A stretch of DNA of 64,000 bases from the NCBI GenBank assembly GCA_027922465.2, contig BQMF02000210.1, positions 186,001 to 250,000 on the forward strand. Reading direction: 5' to 3'. How positions within the stretch are numbered: the first letter of the stretch is position 1; each line of letters opens with the position of its first letter. The DNA is from Turritopsis dohrnii. Taxonomy: Eukaryota > Cnidaria > Hydrozoa > Anthoathecata > Oceaniidae. Shown here in pieces: positions 33,301-45,292 of the stretch. The position numbers and the translations under genes were made by a program. The notes under the pieces are model-generated. The model ran no database searches. It saw only the letters and a list, made by a program, of their open reading frames with translations, and had not been told where the DNA came from.

Positions 33301-34812
33301 TGAAGATTTACATCTGTAAATAAGTTAATATTTCACTTTATTTCAATTTTCCTGTTCGCATGGAATTTTCCTTCAGTTTATCTAACAGTTTCAGACCATC
33401 AATAAAGTTCATGATGTTCAAAGTTCATAAACCTTGTAAAATTTGTTTGAATGATTAAGTAAAGAGCTCTTGCCTCGTCTTTTCAAATGCTTTTATAAAT
33501 GTTCTTACCTAGAAGTTTGTCGGTTTTGAAATTGCTAGATAAACATCAATTCCCAACAATCAACATTGAAATTTTTAGGGGCGGCAAAAACGATAAAATC
33601 GTTAACTTAAACGCCCCTAATGTATTTTTGCACGAAATTTTCTATTTCTGGTTTTCTTATTCCAAGTAAAAATATTATTATTTATCTCGTTTTCGCTGTA
33701 GATTCATTCATTCATTCATTCCAACCGAAATGACAGAAGCAAAACCCCCACTAGATCGGAACCTCCAAAGAAATTATTAATGATAATGATCATAAGGTCG
33801 AGAAAAAAATTTTCATGTGAGATAATCTCCACGAGAAAGCCAATCATTTTTTTCCTTTGTTTGAGCGCATTGTTAATAATAAACAGCTGCTCGTTCCCAG
33901 ATCATTTCTCAATTGTTCTATTTCTGCTGACATCGGCATAGCGCAACCCTCAGCTCTTCATATAACAGTTCATTAAAAGGATGATTAAATTTCAAAGTAG
34001 TAGCGATCAATGGAAGCTTCTCACAGTTTTTTCTTTCTCGGGAGCATTCAAAAACCTTTGTACAGTCATGCATTATTTTCTGCAGTCTAGAGAAAATACT
34101 TGGTTTCCAGAGTAAACACAGAGTTCACACTTTAAAACTCTCGGTCAATTGAATGCGGTTTTAGTCGATTTTTCATTTAAGAAGCAGACGATTCATACGA
34201 AACCGGATATTTGTGTTTTAAACTGTTTCTATTTTGACCAGAATTGCCTAATTTTGGTCAAATCTGACAAAATGACTGTCAAACTCGCTCGAAATCAGCA
34301 TCTTTAAATTGTGCTTTGTGAAAATTTTTGTGAAAATTGGAGGACTTTCGGAATTTGGTCCCAATTTGGCCGATACATGTCTTTATAATTTGGCTTTTAC
34401 ACGTGACTTCTTCTTTAGCGTCTGCGGGGACAAAGTCATGAAAAGAGGCTAGATTGTAGGCGACTTTTTATCAATTAAAAAATGAATGCATTTCAATACT
34501 CTACGGTTCTGAGACTTCGAGTTAATGAGGCAATCTTTCTTCTCCTCTTCTGGTATTTCTTGGATCTTGTACTAGTCCTTAAATTTAACCCCCAACTTTT
34601 ATGTTTAAGGATAAGTGTTGATGCTTTTGTGTGATAGCATTGTTATTAGCTATTGTTAGAGTGCATATGTGATGTCCTTGTTGATGGTCAGCGGTGCACT
34701 CTTGAAGTCTTGGTTAGTCTATTCAGTATGTAAGATCGAGCCACGTTGGATCTCGAACGGGATAAAAAACGTTTGAGATAAGTTCGAAATAACGAAATTT
34801 AAAGTGGGCTGT

Positions 34813-34850
34813 TTTTATACACAGGCTTACAGATAAGCCTGTGTATAAAA
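34813..34850. repeat. Perfect 17-bp-stem hairpin
   Basis: TTTTATACACAGGCTTA and its exact complement are separated by four bases (CAGA). It lies about 25 bp before MITE copy 8. Function unknown. Confidence 0.85.
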
Positions 34851-34872
34851 CCACCTCTCTGGAAACATTATA

Positions 34873-34996
34873 CACCCAGTGGGCAAATTTGTTTAAAAAG
34901 CTTTGCGAGAGAGTGCATTTCTATAGAAATATACACACGATTTCAATGGAAATGCACTTCATCGCAGTGTCTTTTCGACGATTTTGCCCAATGGAC
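34873..34996 (+). mobile_element. ~120-bp MITE, copy 8
   Basis: A nearly complete copy: CACCCAGTGGGCAAATTTGT at the left, GAGTGCATTTCTATAGAAAT in the core, CGACGATTTTGCCCAATGG at the right. Confidence 0.87.
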
Positions 34997-35249
34997 AGTG
35001 TGTTTTTCAGAGTGTTGGAAACATTGACAGTAATTTTGAAAACAATCGACAAACCTAAACCCCTTAGCGCTGTGTTTATTTTATTTATTTGTTTATATAG
35101 TCTTGTGTTTATTTATTCGTGTCATCATAGAAGTAGTTACTCTCTCAAAGTGGCGTCGAAAAATGTTATTTAGACACGCCCAAACACTTATAGATTCCCA
35201 GCCCGAATGTTTTTTTTTGATTGATCACTCAACATACCCTTAATACCAA

Positions 35250-35313
35250 CCTCGTCCCCAGGGCTTCTTGCCTTTTCGATATATACGGATGACAAGAAGC
35301 CCTGGGGACGAGG
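35250..35313. repeat. 21-bp-arm foldback
   Basis: CCTCGTCCCCAGGGCTTCTTG and its exact complement at 35293-35313 with a 22-bp spacer. It resembles a minimal foldback or MITE remnant. No target duplication is visible. Confidence 0.85.
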
Positions 35314-35319
35314 TTTCTT

Positions 35320-36570
35320 AAATACTTAAGACATAACTTTAAACACGCAATCATCTGGAGCTATCATAAATAGATCATCGTAAATATCAGTTTGTTTTAA
35401 ACAGCGGTAGACGGAATAGCATGAATTGATAATTTTTTTTATATATACTGGTGACTTTAAACAAAATTTCAAGCTTTTTAAATGGTTAGAATGATGAGAT
35501 ATGGTTGAAGTCAAACTAAAATCGAGATTTCAGTAGGGAGACATTCACAATTGTTCGACCTTTTTCACAGCAGATCTTGCCTGGCTTTCAAACTGTACAA
35601 TAGTGACATTTGCGTTGTTTTTGAAAAGAAACGATACCCAAGGGGAAAATGTTACACGAAGTTTATTCAATCATTCTTAATTACATAAATATTAAAACAT
35701 TAGAAACGAGGCAAGATCTGCTCTGACGTAATATCCAAATATATGCCTATTGATCCAGGACACATCAGGAAAACTGATTTAAAATCCAATCATCGAAAGG
35801 TGTTTTGTACACTTCGTTGATGCGCTCGATATCATGATATATATTTAAGCATGTTATCGGCCAAGGGTGGGCAATTTGTTGAGTATACCTTCCTGATGAA
35901 AATTACCGTTAACTGCCACGGATAAGCCCACTCGGGTATAAGCCGATCCTCGTATAAGCCCATAAAATTTCACTTTTGAACCACTTTAAGCCCATGGGCT
36001 GATAGGTGGCAGTTTGCGGTATTACGTCATCAGATAAATGGCCCCTGAGTAACCAATCTAAATGGGGATAAAGCTTGCTAACAAGAAATTCCACGTCATA
36101 CGACTGTTCAAAATCTTTAGAAAAACCAGACTTTGAAAATGAAGAGGAATTAGAGAGTGATATCACTTGCATGATGGCGGCGGGAGGATATTCATCATAG
36201 ATGACGCATGCGCTAACATGAAATAAATAAATGTCTGCTAGTTCTAACTTACACGTTGATTCCATTGTCTACAAGCGAAATCGAAAACTTTATTGTTTAG
36301 AGAACAACATCTGTTTTGTATGGCGAGCTTTTCGTGTCATAATTATTTTCGGCACTATATCTAATTTATTAGGTTATTAATTGGTTCGTTCGGCAAAAAG
36401 AAAACCATTTTCAATTACATAAACATATATTTTCGGCATTTCTGTGACTTAATTTTTTGAGAAATGATTTACATAACGTTTTCGACAATTCTTACAAATT
36501 GAATTTTTGGCAAAAGTGCTTTGCGGCCGAGAAATATGCGGGTTACTTAGAATACGGGACTCAGATAAAA
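35320..36570. other. Unannotated stretch before the 36571 exon
   Basis: No gene supported. 35918-36010 carries several TAAGCCCA-type units (GATAAGCCCACTCGGGTATA and relatives). A 118-aa minus-strand open frame at 36265-35909 has no recognisable domain and overlaps these units. Confidence 0.4.
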
Positions 36571-36745
36571 ATGGCGGAGGAAGCAGTCAGAAACATTTTA
36601 CAAAGGTGCGCTGACCAGTTACTGTCTATGGTCGAAGAAATAGGAAACGTCCAGCCTCCGAATATAACTGCACCACGCCAGAATGTACCTTCTCCAGCCT
36701 CTGAAATGACCAGATTGTTTGGATTTGGTCGATCTGTAGAGGTAG
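36571..36745 (+). CDS. Coding-like first exon cut by a LINE, uncharacterised
   Basis: ATG in good context (AAAATGGCGG) opens about 58 codons: MAEEAVRNILQRCADQLL, then Asn/Pro/Ser-rich sequence ending TRLFGFGRSVE. The composition is coding-like, with a predicted helix at the N-terminus. It stops being recognisable at the LINE insertion near 36745. Sequence right of the LINE (38157 onward) could be the continuation but does not rejoin cleanly. From memory it recalls short uncharacterised cnidarian proteins with a Met-Arg-Arg-Leu-Phe-type motif; no function is assigned. Confidence 0.4.
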
Positions 36746-38156
36746 AAGCAAAACCACTTACTCTTTGAAAACCAATATGGCTTTCGAAGAAACAAATGTA
36801 CTCAAGACGCTGTTTTGCATATGCACGATCATATACGCCATAACATGAACAACAAATGCTGCACAGGTGCCCTGTACATTGACCTTCGAAAAGCATTCGA
36901 TACCGTCAACCATTCTTGCTTACTTGCAAAGCTGCCCTACTACGGTATTTCCGGAAATGAGCTTAAATGGATAAGTAGTTATCTCTTTGAAAGACAGCAC
37001 TATGTGTCATACAACCAAAGAAACTCTGAAAAGCAGTCGATAACACTGGGTGTACCACAAGGCTCCATTCTTGGTCCACTCCTCTTTGTGATTTTAATTA
37101 ACGATGCCAACCAATGCTTGGACCTATGCAAAATGTTAATGTATGCTGATGACACGGTACTGTTGTTCTCGCATAACTCCGTAAAAATGATAGAGCAACA
37201 ATTATCACTGGAAGGAGAAAGGCTGTTCAGATGGTTTCAGGAAAATAACCTTGTACTGAACCTCAAAGCTGGAAAAACGGAATTTGTCATTTATGGAACT
37301 AGTCAAAAGTTAAGGACTCAGCCATCGTGTGATCTAACCATTCTCGGCTCATCAATTAATTACGCGACCTGTTACGAATATCTTGGCATCACTCTAGACC
37401 AAACCCTCACTCTATCGTGCCATACTAAGAAACTATTCAAACGTGTTGACCAAAGATTAAATTTACTAAGGAGAGTTCGTCCACAACTAACGTCAGAAGC
37501 AGCAAAAACTATATACAGATCGATGATCGAGCCAATCTTGTTATACTGCGCACCAATACATGCTGGTATCCCCGTATTTCACACCAAAGGGAAACAGATC
37601 GAGAAAAGAGCTCTTAAAATCATCGGTAAAGCAAACGATAACGATTTATCAAACAAAGTCCAACAAAGAACCGCAATTGAAGTCTTCAAATATCTCCATG
37701 GTATTAAACCAAACAATAACATTGTCACCTTCCAGAGATTTGATCACGAGATTCACACGAGGGGAAACAGAAATCGGTTGATCATCCCAAGTTGTCGCAA
37801 TGAAGCTGGTAGGAAATCCTTTACCGTCCAAGGAGGATTAATTTTTAACAAAATTCCACAAGACTGTAGGAAAGAAATTTCTTTTGTAAACTTTAAAAGG
37901 TTTATATCAAATTTTAAGTTTTGATTGAGTTCAATTGCTTATGTCTAATTTGCAAATTACTTAGTGACCTCAATTTCGTTTTCAATCTCAGACTCAATTC
38001 TTTTCTGATTTATTCTTGCCAGCCAGTATGTTTTATATAGTTTTTATCTTATGTTGCAGGTCCTTCATTTATAGCAGAATTTTATTTTTCTGACGAAGTC
38101 AACCTGTGTAAATATGTTTTTAATAATAATAATAATAACAACAACAACACCACAAC
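36745..38156 (+). mobile_element. 5'-truncated CR1/L2-like non-LTR retrotransposon
   Basis: Starts inside the RT domain, so the endonuclease and ORF1 are missing, as is normal for 5'-truncated LINE copies. It carries the RT C-terminal two-thirds, a 3' UTR (37925-38120) and a tail of TAA then CAA units at 38122-38156. A simple-repeat tail in place of poly(A) is typical of CR1/L2-type elements. It lies directly after a coding-like exon. No clear target duplication. Confidence 0.85.
36749..37924 (+). pseudogene. Reverse transcriptase fragment, non-LTR LINE
   Basis: Frame open from the truncation to a stop at 37922-37924. Motifs in order: NHLLFENQYGFRRNKCTQDA, ALYIDLRKAFDTVNH (RT domain A, catalytic Asp), GVPQGSILGPLLF (domain B), LMYADDTVLLF (domain C, catalytic Asp pair), KTEFVIYG and YLGITLD (domains D-E), then the thumb and a C-terminal region. 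No internal stop, so a young copy. Unable to move alone because its 5' half is absent. Confidence 0.9.
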
Positions 38157-38923
38157 AGTCATCCCCCTCGACCTCTAACGTCAGAAACGTAGTAGGTACT
38201 TTTCCAGCTGGATGCAGAACGAAACAGAGGACTTACCATTACTCCCTACAGATTTTCACGTGGTGCCACCTCATACGCCATCTTTCTATTTGTTCCACGT
38301 GGTGCGAGTTAATGTCCCGTCTATGCACCTGTATCTCTCCACTTATAATACCCTAGCAGATTTGCTTACTTTGCAGAAAAACGTTTTTAGTATCATTGAA
38401 AAAATATTTGGCAAATCAACCAAAAATATGATTTTGAAAATTATGGTATAAAAATTGCATTATGATATAGTACAATATTTTCGGCAATGTTTCCAGTTAT
38501 TTTTGATAAAATAAAAAAATAATAAAAGTTAGGGAACTGATTATAAACATGATGTCGAAAATAATTGTGGCACGAAAGGCTCGCCATAGTTTTGAGAAGG
38601 ATTATCATACAGAATGGAGCAGATAAAAACAAATGCCTTTATCTGAAAAAAAACACTGAAAACACTGAAACCGATTAAGCACTCACCATTTATTAAGCGC
38701 CCCCTCTAATAAGCGCCCAGGTAATTTCTACAAAGTTCAATAAGCGCCCGACAATTTACTATACTTCTAACCTCTATCCTCTATACTTTGCTTTTATTAT
38801 TCAAGGTCACCCCATCAAAGCCCTTACATTTGTCTAACATTCCGATAGGCATTTTAAAGGGTACATATGCATCTGAGGGGTTTCATTCACAATCTAGCTG
38901 ACAATCATCTCAATTTTCAGCGC
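38157..38923. other. Unannotated stretch right of the LINE
   Basis: May contain the displaced downstream part of the 36571 exon (PSTSNVRNVVGTFPAGCRTK in one frame from about 38166), but frame and splice sites are unclear. TAATAAGCGCCC units at 38690-38755 resemble a worn Tc1/mariner-type end. Confidence 0.35.
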
Positions 38924-38926
38924 TTA

Positions 38927-39081
38927 CGTGTTCGGTTGGCACACCAGAGGACGAACACAATATCTCCTCGACACAATTTCCCTTGTATTCTGGTAGTTGT
39001 ATGGTTGTTGCAATCCAACACTTCGTGAGGGAACAGACAGGTAGAAATTGTGTTCTTCCTCTGGTGTGCCGGCCGAACACG
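38927..39081. mobile_element. 155-bp MITE with TTA duplication
   Basis: Inverted ends start CGTGTTCGGTTGGCACACCA (left) and CGTGTTCGGCCGGCACACCA (right complement), extending about 36 bp to GAACACAAT. TTA flanks both sides (38924-38926 and 39082-39084). A TWA target site suggests the PIF/Harbinger superfamily. Confidence 0.85.
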
Positions 39082-39107
39082 TTACCGTTATGCCACTGTG
39101 CTGCTTA

Positions 39108-39796
39108 AGGCGGTTTTCCACTTCAAGAAAATTTTCCGCGGACAGGAACGGACAGGAAAGGAAAAGCAACTGAGCATGCGCAAACACCACGTGAACAGAA
39201 AATTTTCCTTTCCGTTCCGTTCTGAATGGAAGTAGAATCGAGTTCAACTTTTTCTGTTCTTTCCTGACGGAAAACAGGTGATGAATTTTAAGGAGCCAAT
39301 CAAATGCGTTATTTACAGCTTTTCGTTTACATTTTTTAAAAATCACAGTGTGTAGAAAAAACTCTTCAGATTGTGAGTCGATCAAAGTGCTACACAGAAA
39401 AACAGAATAAAAATTATTTTTGATGAACAAAAAGCATGCTATTTATTTGTGGTGAATTTTTTTTCAAAAGCTCTTCGTATAGTTTCGAGTTCATTCGAAA
39501 GGACTGAAAAAAAAACTCATAATCTGGCAACAAATGAAATTCGCCTTTTTCTTTCCACTCCATTTTTTCTTCTTTTGTTGGCTAAAATATTCCTCTGAAC
39601 AAAGTACCAATTTACCACTTTGTTGTTGTACTTAGTATATTTTGCAGAGTCAAAATTTAAAATGAAATAACAGAAAATTTTCCATTCTGTAAAAAGGTGT
39701 GGAAATTAACAACTGAAATTTTTCCTGTTCTGTCCGCGGAAAATTTTCCTGTCCGTTCCTGTCCGCGGAAAATTTTCTTGAAGTGGAAAACCGCCT
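39108..39796. mobile_element. 689-bp MITE with 52-bp TIRs and TTA duplication
   Basis: Ends are perfect ~52-bp inverted repeats beginning AGGCGGTTTTCCACTTCAAG and containing TTTTCCGCGGACAGGAACGG. TTA is duplicated (39105-39107 and 39797-39799). The interior has further ACAGAAAATTTTCC pieces. No transposase. PIF/Harbinger-like by its TWA target. The left neighbour of the same type ends only 24 bp away. Confidence 0.88.
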
Positions 39797-39799
39797 TTA

Positions 39800-41568
39800 T
39801 GTCTTGTGTCTTGAAGGCTGGGATTCTTATGACGTGACGAATTGTATAAAACGACGGCGACGTGTGTTTACGTTGGCAGTTGATCACGTTTCCAACGCAA
39901 CGTGATAAGCTATGCTTTGAATCCTTATTTGTTTATTTATTTTGTTTATTTATTTTGTTTATTTATTTTGTTTATTTATTTTGTAATATTGATACACTCG
40001 AGAACTTGTTTACAAAAATCGAAAATTTTCTGTGGTCAATCTTATAACTACAAACAAAAGGGTACGAAAAAAGTCAGATAAAAAACTAAACCAACGAAAT
40101 CGAATTAAAAAAAAACAACAACAAAAAACCATAAAGAAACTTCAATTATTCACATTTTAATTGTTTATTTTGATTTTGAATTGATTTATTGCATTTGAAT
40201 TGAATTTTGGGGTGCTGACGTCATAAGGTGGAAACGCCGTTGCAGTTGCATAAGGTTTATGAAAGCATAGACCATTAAAATGGAAATCCCGTCGTCGGTG
40301 CATCATGTCCTTATAATACGTTTTAAAAATACGTCAATGTCTAATATCCTGTTTATATAGCCATCAATCATATTTGGCGGCGTTTGACGTCATCACTGGG
40401 AAATGCAAACAAAACGCCGTGTTAATGGAGTGCCATTGCATCCGTTGTCAACACCGTTATTTAGAACACGCGTTTCTGATATGTTGCCATCTCTAAGTGC
40501 GTCACAGTAAGCACTCCATGTCCTAAACTTTGTTGGAATAAACAATATTTGACTGAGAGTTTTGACGGGACCGAAAACAGGTATTTAAGCATTAAATTGT
40601 GAATTGGAATCTAATCCATCGTTAACTGTGTAATCGACAAAAATGTCTGGAGACGAGGTTGCTCTTTCCTTATACTTTACGTGACGCAATAAAACTAAAA
40701 AGGTTATGGTTGTCGGATAAAAGGACCGTTGCCACTTTCTTCCATTCAACAACAAAGACGTTATATCTTTATACAAAGTCTTCACGAAGTCAGAGAATGT
40801 CTTATAACGAAATGTGGAGGAAACCGTGGTCATCAGTTGTTTCCTTAGAAACAAGGAAATTCTTGAACTCTTGAATATTTAGTTGAAGAAAAAACGTGAC
40901 TACTTCATCACTCTTTTTGTGGGCCCCAAACTGAAAACAAGAGGCCTTAGGCCTTAAGGTCAGCGCGAACTGTATGCTCAAAAATCTAAAGATCATAATG
41001 ACTTTACAAACGAAATGACCAGCATTCCAAAATAGTTTGATTAGTATCTGGGTACGCCCGTATTCGGTTGGTGAACATGCTAATTGAAAATGTAAGTCCA
41101 TTCGCCCAAAACAGATATATTAAAAACCTCCCGTGATGAAAAGGGGTCCAGACATTGCGTACAGATTACTACCTCTGACTTAACATCCTATCTACATATG
41201 TCTCATCGAGACCAAAAACGCAAAGTTCTATCTAATGAGCCGAATAACGTACTAAATGAGTATTTTTTCTAATGGAAGTCGCTTTAACTAAATCTCAAGG
41301 CAAACGTTATGAAAGAAAACTTTGCATTTCCACAACAATCCTTTTCCTCATTAGTTAAAAAGTTTCTATGACAGCAACTACATACGGCAATACGATACGC
41401 ATCAACAGAAATCATATGGGCATTACAATTACAACAACTTCGTTACTTTATTCGGTTTTATTTAAGCTTCAAATTTCAGTTTTATAAGTTCCAGCTTCCA
41501 GCTTTACGTTCTTACAGAAACTATGTGTTCGGTTAATCACGCTAGTGAACTTTCGTTTCTACCAAGTG
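39800..41568. other. Unannotated stretch
   Basis: Contains four copies of a 13-bp unit (TTTATTTATTTTG) at 39926-39985. No supported gene; several short open frames lack splice or family support. Confidence 0.45.
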
Positions 41569-41621
41569 TCCACTGTTAGAGGAACCATAAATGTATACAT
41601 ACATTTTGGTTCTTGTTGATA
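41569..41621. repeat. ~50-bp palindromic repeat, copy 1
   Basis: TCCACTGTTAGAGGAACCAT then AAATGTATACAT...TTTTGGTTC; the core GAACCATAAATGTATACATT is nearly self-complementary. A copy with one 4-bp difference lies at 46922-46970 in the same orientation. Confidence 0.8.
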
Positions 41622-41826
41622 CGTGAAGATCCAATGCCAAGCAGTTGCTGATTACTAAAAATGAAAGTGTAAAAGGTTATGTATAACTGCACAATGCACC
41701 AATTAATTCTAATTTATTCCATTTAACAAAATTCAGAAACTTCAATTACAGAATCATAATTTTAACTCTAATGTTATGCCTGAAGGGAAAATAGTTACTG
41801 AATTTCTCAATTTAATGGTGGCAGGT

Positions 41827-42175
41827 CAGTGTCTTATATTAAGATTTTCTCTGGGTTTTATGCCAGGCCATTGACATCATTGGTTTTTTTTTTTTTGGTG
41901 ACCAGAAGGAAATTTTAACTGCCCGAAATTCAATAACACTATACAATTTCATTTGGAAACGCTTAGAAATGCGCTGATAGAAAATAGAAAAATGAGCTGA
42001 AATTGCAAAGACAAACATTATATATAAAGCTCAAAAATCATATTTCCAATTTATACTTATACTTTTTCTGCCTGTCCAGTCGGGCCACCACGACACTGGT
42101 TTTCAAAAATTTTGGTGGCCCGAACCAATTTATGATTGCCTCAGACAGTTGGGCCACCGCTATGATCAGACACTG
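41827..42175. mobile_element. 349-bp CAG...CTG element with CAGGT duplication
   Basis: The ends CAGTGTCT and AGACACTG are inverted. CAGGT is duplicated on both sides (41822-41826 and 42176-42180). The interior contains GGGCCACC motifs in both orientations near the right side. No coding capacity. It shares the CAG start and 5-bp duplication with the elements at 14086 and 14823. Confidence 0.78.
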
Positions 42176-42586
42176 CAGGTTAGTTAATATTGGTCAACAA
42201 AACTCAGTAAAATAAACTTTTCATTCCGAAAAAGGTAAAATTCAGTTCATGAAAATTCAAATAGATTTGCGGGACAAACTTATGCAACTCAAAATTACAA
42301 AAACAAATACAGCAATTACTGCAAGAAATTCTCCAGCATTTATAAGAGTATGAATAAGGTATATTGTATAATTGTTTTTGTTTGTGTTTTTTTAATATTT
42401 TCTTATCTTTGTCTTCTTATGAGCTGATGTGTGATTGCTACTGTAATTATATAACAATTTCTCTAACTAACTTCTAAAATATTTTACATTTGTGCCATTA
42501 AGGTCTTTCGGTAACTTTTTGTTCAGTTGTTGGAAGTTTCCATACCGCAAAACCAGATCATACAGAAATGGGAAATTTTTGTTTAA

Positions 42587-43442
42587 CATAGTGTCTTCCC
42601 CCCCCAGAGATGAGGGTGGGGATGGCTTTTGGGCTTCTGTTCCAGGATCGGGGGGGAAAGCAGTTTTTTCAAAGGCTTGGGGGGGACACTTCAGCAGGGG
42701 GAAACCCCAATTAACATGATATTCTAGGAGGGGGAAAGGATTCTTGTCTATGTATCCATCCTATATTACCTTATTCGGACTATTCGAAATTTCTGTCTTT
42801 TTCTGTTAAACTAATACTTGACTTCACCATGAAAATATTGTCTTTTCTGATTGCATCTCTAAAATTATCATGCTGTTTCTTGCTGTTTTTTATTCTCCAT
42901 CTATCCATAAGATTTTCTCATCTAGTAAAAACTAAGACAACTCAAAGTCACCAAGCTAAGCTTAGTCAATTTAACCTGACTTAATTTTGAAAAGAGAAGG
43001 GTTCCTTTGAAATTTTCTTCCAGTCTGCAAACAGTGAAAAGTCTAACAGCTATTCTTCACAACAATCTATAAAATAATAATATTAATAGTATCAAAAGAA
43101 TGCAACAATTGTAAAAAAACTTTGCATGCTATACTAATCTCAAAGGACCTCTACAGGAACAATCCTTATCATTCTTTTCACCTGTTTTTACTGTTCAAAA
43201 CGAAATGAAACGAAATCAGTCTGTGTGCTGGTCTGTCTGTCTACTAAAAACGAGAAAGCATATATGTGCATAAAGTCAACAGTAGATGACCCATCTTCTC
43301 AAAATTTATGAATTCTGGAAAATAGCCATTTCAAGGGGGGGAAACCAAAATTTTCAGATCTATGGGGGGGACATCTCAGAGGGGGGAAGTGAAATTTTGC
43401 GATTTTGCTTGGGGGGGGGACCAGACCCCGATAGACACTATG
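42587..43442. mobile_element. 856-bp element with CATAGTGTCT ends and G-runs
   Basis: The left end CATAGTGTCTTCCCCCCCCC and the right end, whose complement is CATAGTGTCTATCGGGGTCT, are inverted. Runs of seven to nine G or C cluster within 100 bp of both ends. Flanks are GTTTAA and GTTTAT, so a duplication GTTTA is likely but off by one base at the left. No transposase. Confidence 0.68.
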
Positions 43443-43616
43443 GTTTATATAATTTATTTATATGATCCATAATTTTATGCAATTATGTCATTAAATTGGC
43501 TATATAATTCATGTGCATCAGTTATCTTTCCAGACGGTTTAAAGGAAAGGGCAGAATATCTGAAACCCCAATTTCTTACAGTGTATGTATTTTAACTATC
43601 ATTCAAACTATATAAT

Positions 43617-43668
43617 ATACTTTTCCAATTGCAGTGCAAAGTTAGCGGATCAGGAGGGGAATCGAACC
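43617..43668 (-). repeat. Fragment of the tRNA-like repeat family
   Basis: CCAATTGCAGTGCAAAGTTA, then GCGGATCAGGAGGGGAATCG and AACCCAC, matches the T-arm side of the repeats at 63052-63216 with several changes. Confidence 0.7.
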
Positions 43669-45290
43669 CACACAAAATATTGCAAAGCATTACGGTGTGA
43701 ATGACAGTAAAAAGGAAGAAGTCCTAGGATACTTAAGACTTATAATTAGAGTTTCAACTCAGAAAATTTATACGCAAAAATCCTTCCAAGATGATGGCGA
43801 TGAAAGACAACAAACAAAATTTTATTTTTCAAACAAACTTAAATTTTTCTGTTTTAACCGCTCATACATATCAGAAAATTCTCTTCGGAATAAAAACAAT
43901 TGTTCCTCACTTTTTACTTTCAACTGACGTCATGGATGACTTCAGAGAAGTAAGCAACTTCAGATATGGGTTCTAATTTTTTACTTTGTTTGATTTGATC
44001 TATTTTTGATACTCTTTGGATGGTAAAGATTTTTTGCACTTTCATTTTTTTTTTTATTTTTCAGCATGTCCAAAACTATGACATGTGTCGTCAACCGTGT
44101 CACATGACAAGTAGGACCTAATTAAATAGGTATCAGGTGGAAATCGAAATCTGACCATCCAGGGACCAAATATCAATATGAATAATTGATCAGTTTGTTA
44201 TCAAAATATCCTTGTCTATGACTCTTTTGTAGTCGCCGTCCTAATTTTCTAGTAAAAACAAAATTGACTTGATGAGTTCGAACATTTACCTCTCAAAAAA
44301 TCATTAGGTATATATAAACGAAAACGCACTATACCAATGTTCTATTATGCCTTACTCTTACCGAGACAGTAATTCATAAATAATAGATATTTTTTAAAAA
44401 ACAAACTTTGGTTATTTTTATAAGAAACTGCACTTTTTTTAAAAGAAACTTTATTTACCAAGAAAAGTTTCATCTCATGTATGATTTGACCCAAATTGAC
44501 GAGGGAATTTGGTGTTTTTCTTGAAATATCAAGAAATTTTTGTGGAGAAACAACCGTACGTAGTAACAGGATTTCTTACAATATATGATTCTTGGATAAT
44601 TATCGTAAAAAGTAACATTACTTTTCAATTTCAAACCCGTATTTTCTGATCTGGTTTTGCAGTATGGAAACTTTCAACAACATTCAAAATTTCAAGCTAC
44701 AAAATTGAAGTGTAGCTAGTATATACAAGAACACAATAAAATAAATAACTCAGTAAAAATCACCTAGTATTCCCTTAAGGTATGTAAGCTAACATGTTAT
44801 CTTTAATACATAATGTTTAGAAGAAAGAGAAAACATAATTCGAGTGACAAGAGATATAGGGTAATCTATAGACGGGTTTCCGTGTGACGTATCATGTTGT
44901 CGTTCCCAGTCCCATGCGCGGTTTTGGAGGCAAAAAACGTAAATAAACACGGAAAATGTATGAGAAATATTAAAAATGGACCTCTAAATGTACACATAAA
45001 ACTTAGCCATCTTTGTTTTTGAAATTGTAAGAGCAACAAAGCCTTGTAAAATATTGTTTTCTTGCGCTCGATGACTCTACTTCGAAAATAAATTGGCATT
45101 CATAAAATTATAGTTGATCAAGAAAAAATATCGTTTGATTGAAAATTGTGATTCTCCCAATCAGATTTATGTATTGCTTAACAAACACGTGAAGCTTTTC
45201 AATCTTTTTCAATCATGTTTTGAAAGCGTGATTACAAAAAATGAAAATCTTCCATTTCCAAACACGTGTGTTCTTTTTCAACATTGACTA
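43669..45290. other. Unannotated stretch
   Basis: AT-rich, no supported gene. A short piece at 44769-44782 matches the end of the 26297-26844 element. Confidence 0.45.
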
Positions 45291-45292
45291 AA

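Larger units (their letters stand above)
31945..34812. other. 3' flank of SIDT, intergenic
   Basis: No gene supported. No clean AATAAA is seen close after the stop. Contains MITE copies 6 and 7 and a (ATTC)n run near 33703-33720; otherwise AT-rich and unassigned. Confidence 0.5.

Noticed and set aside
34813..34850. Hairpin as a transcription terminator
   Set aside because: Intrinsic hairpin terminators are not a eukaryotic Pol II mechanism and no gene ends here.
35909..36265. 118-codon minus-strand frame divergent from the 36571 exon
   Set aside because: It runs through TAAGCCCA-type repeat units and has no recognisable domain; coding status cannot be supported.
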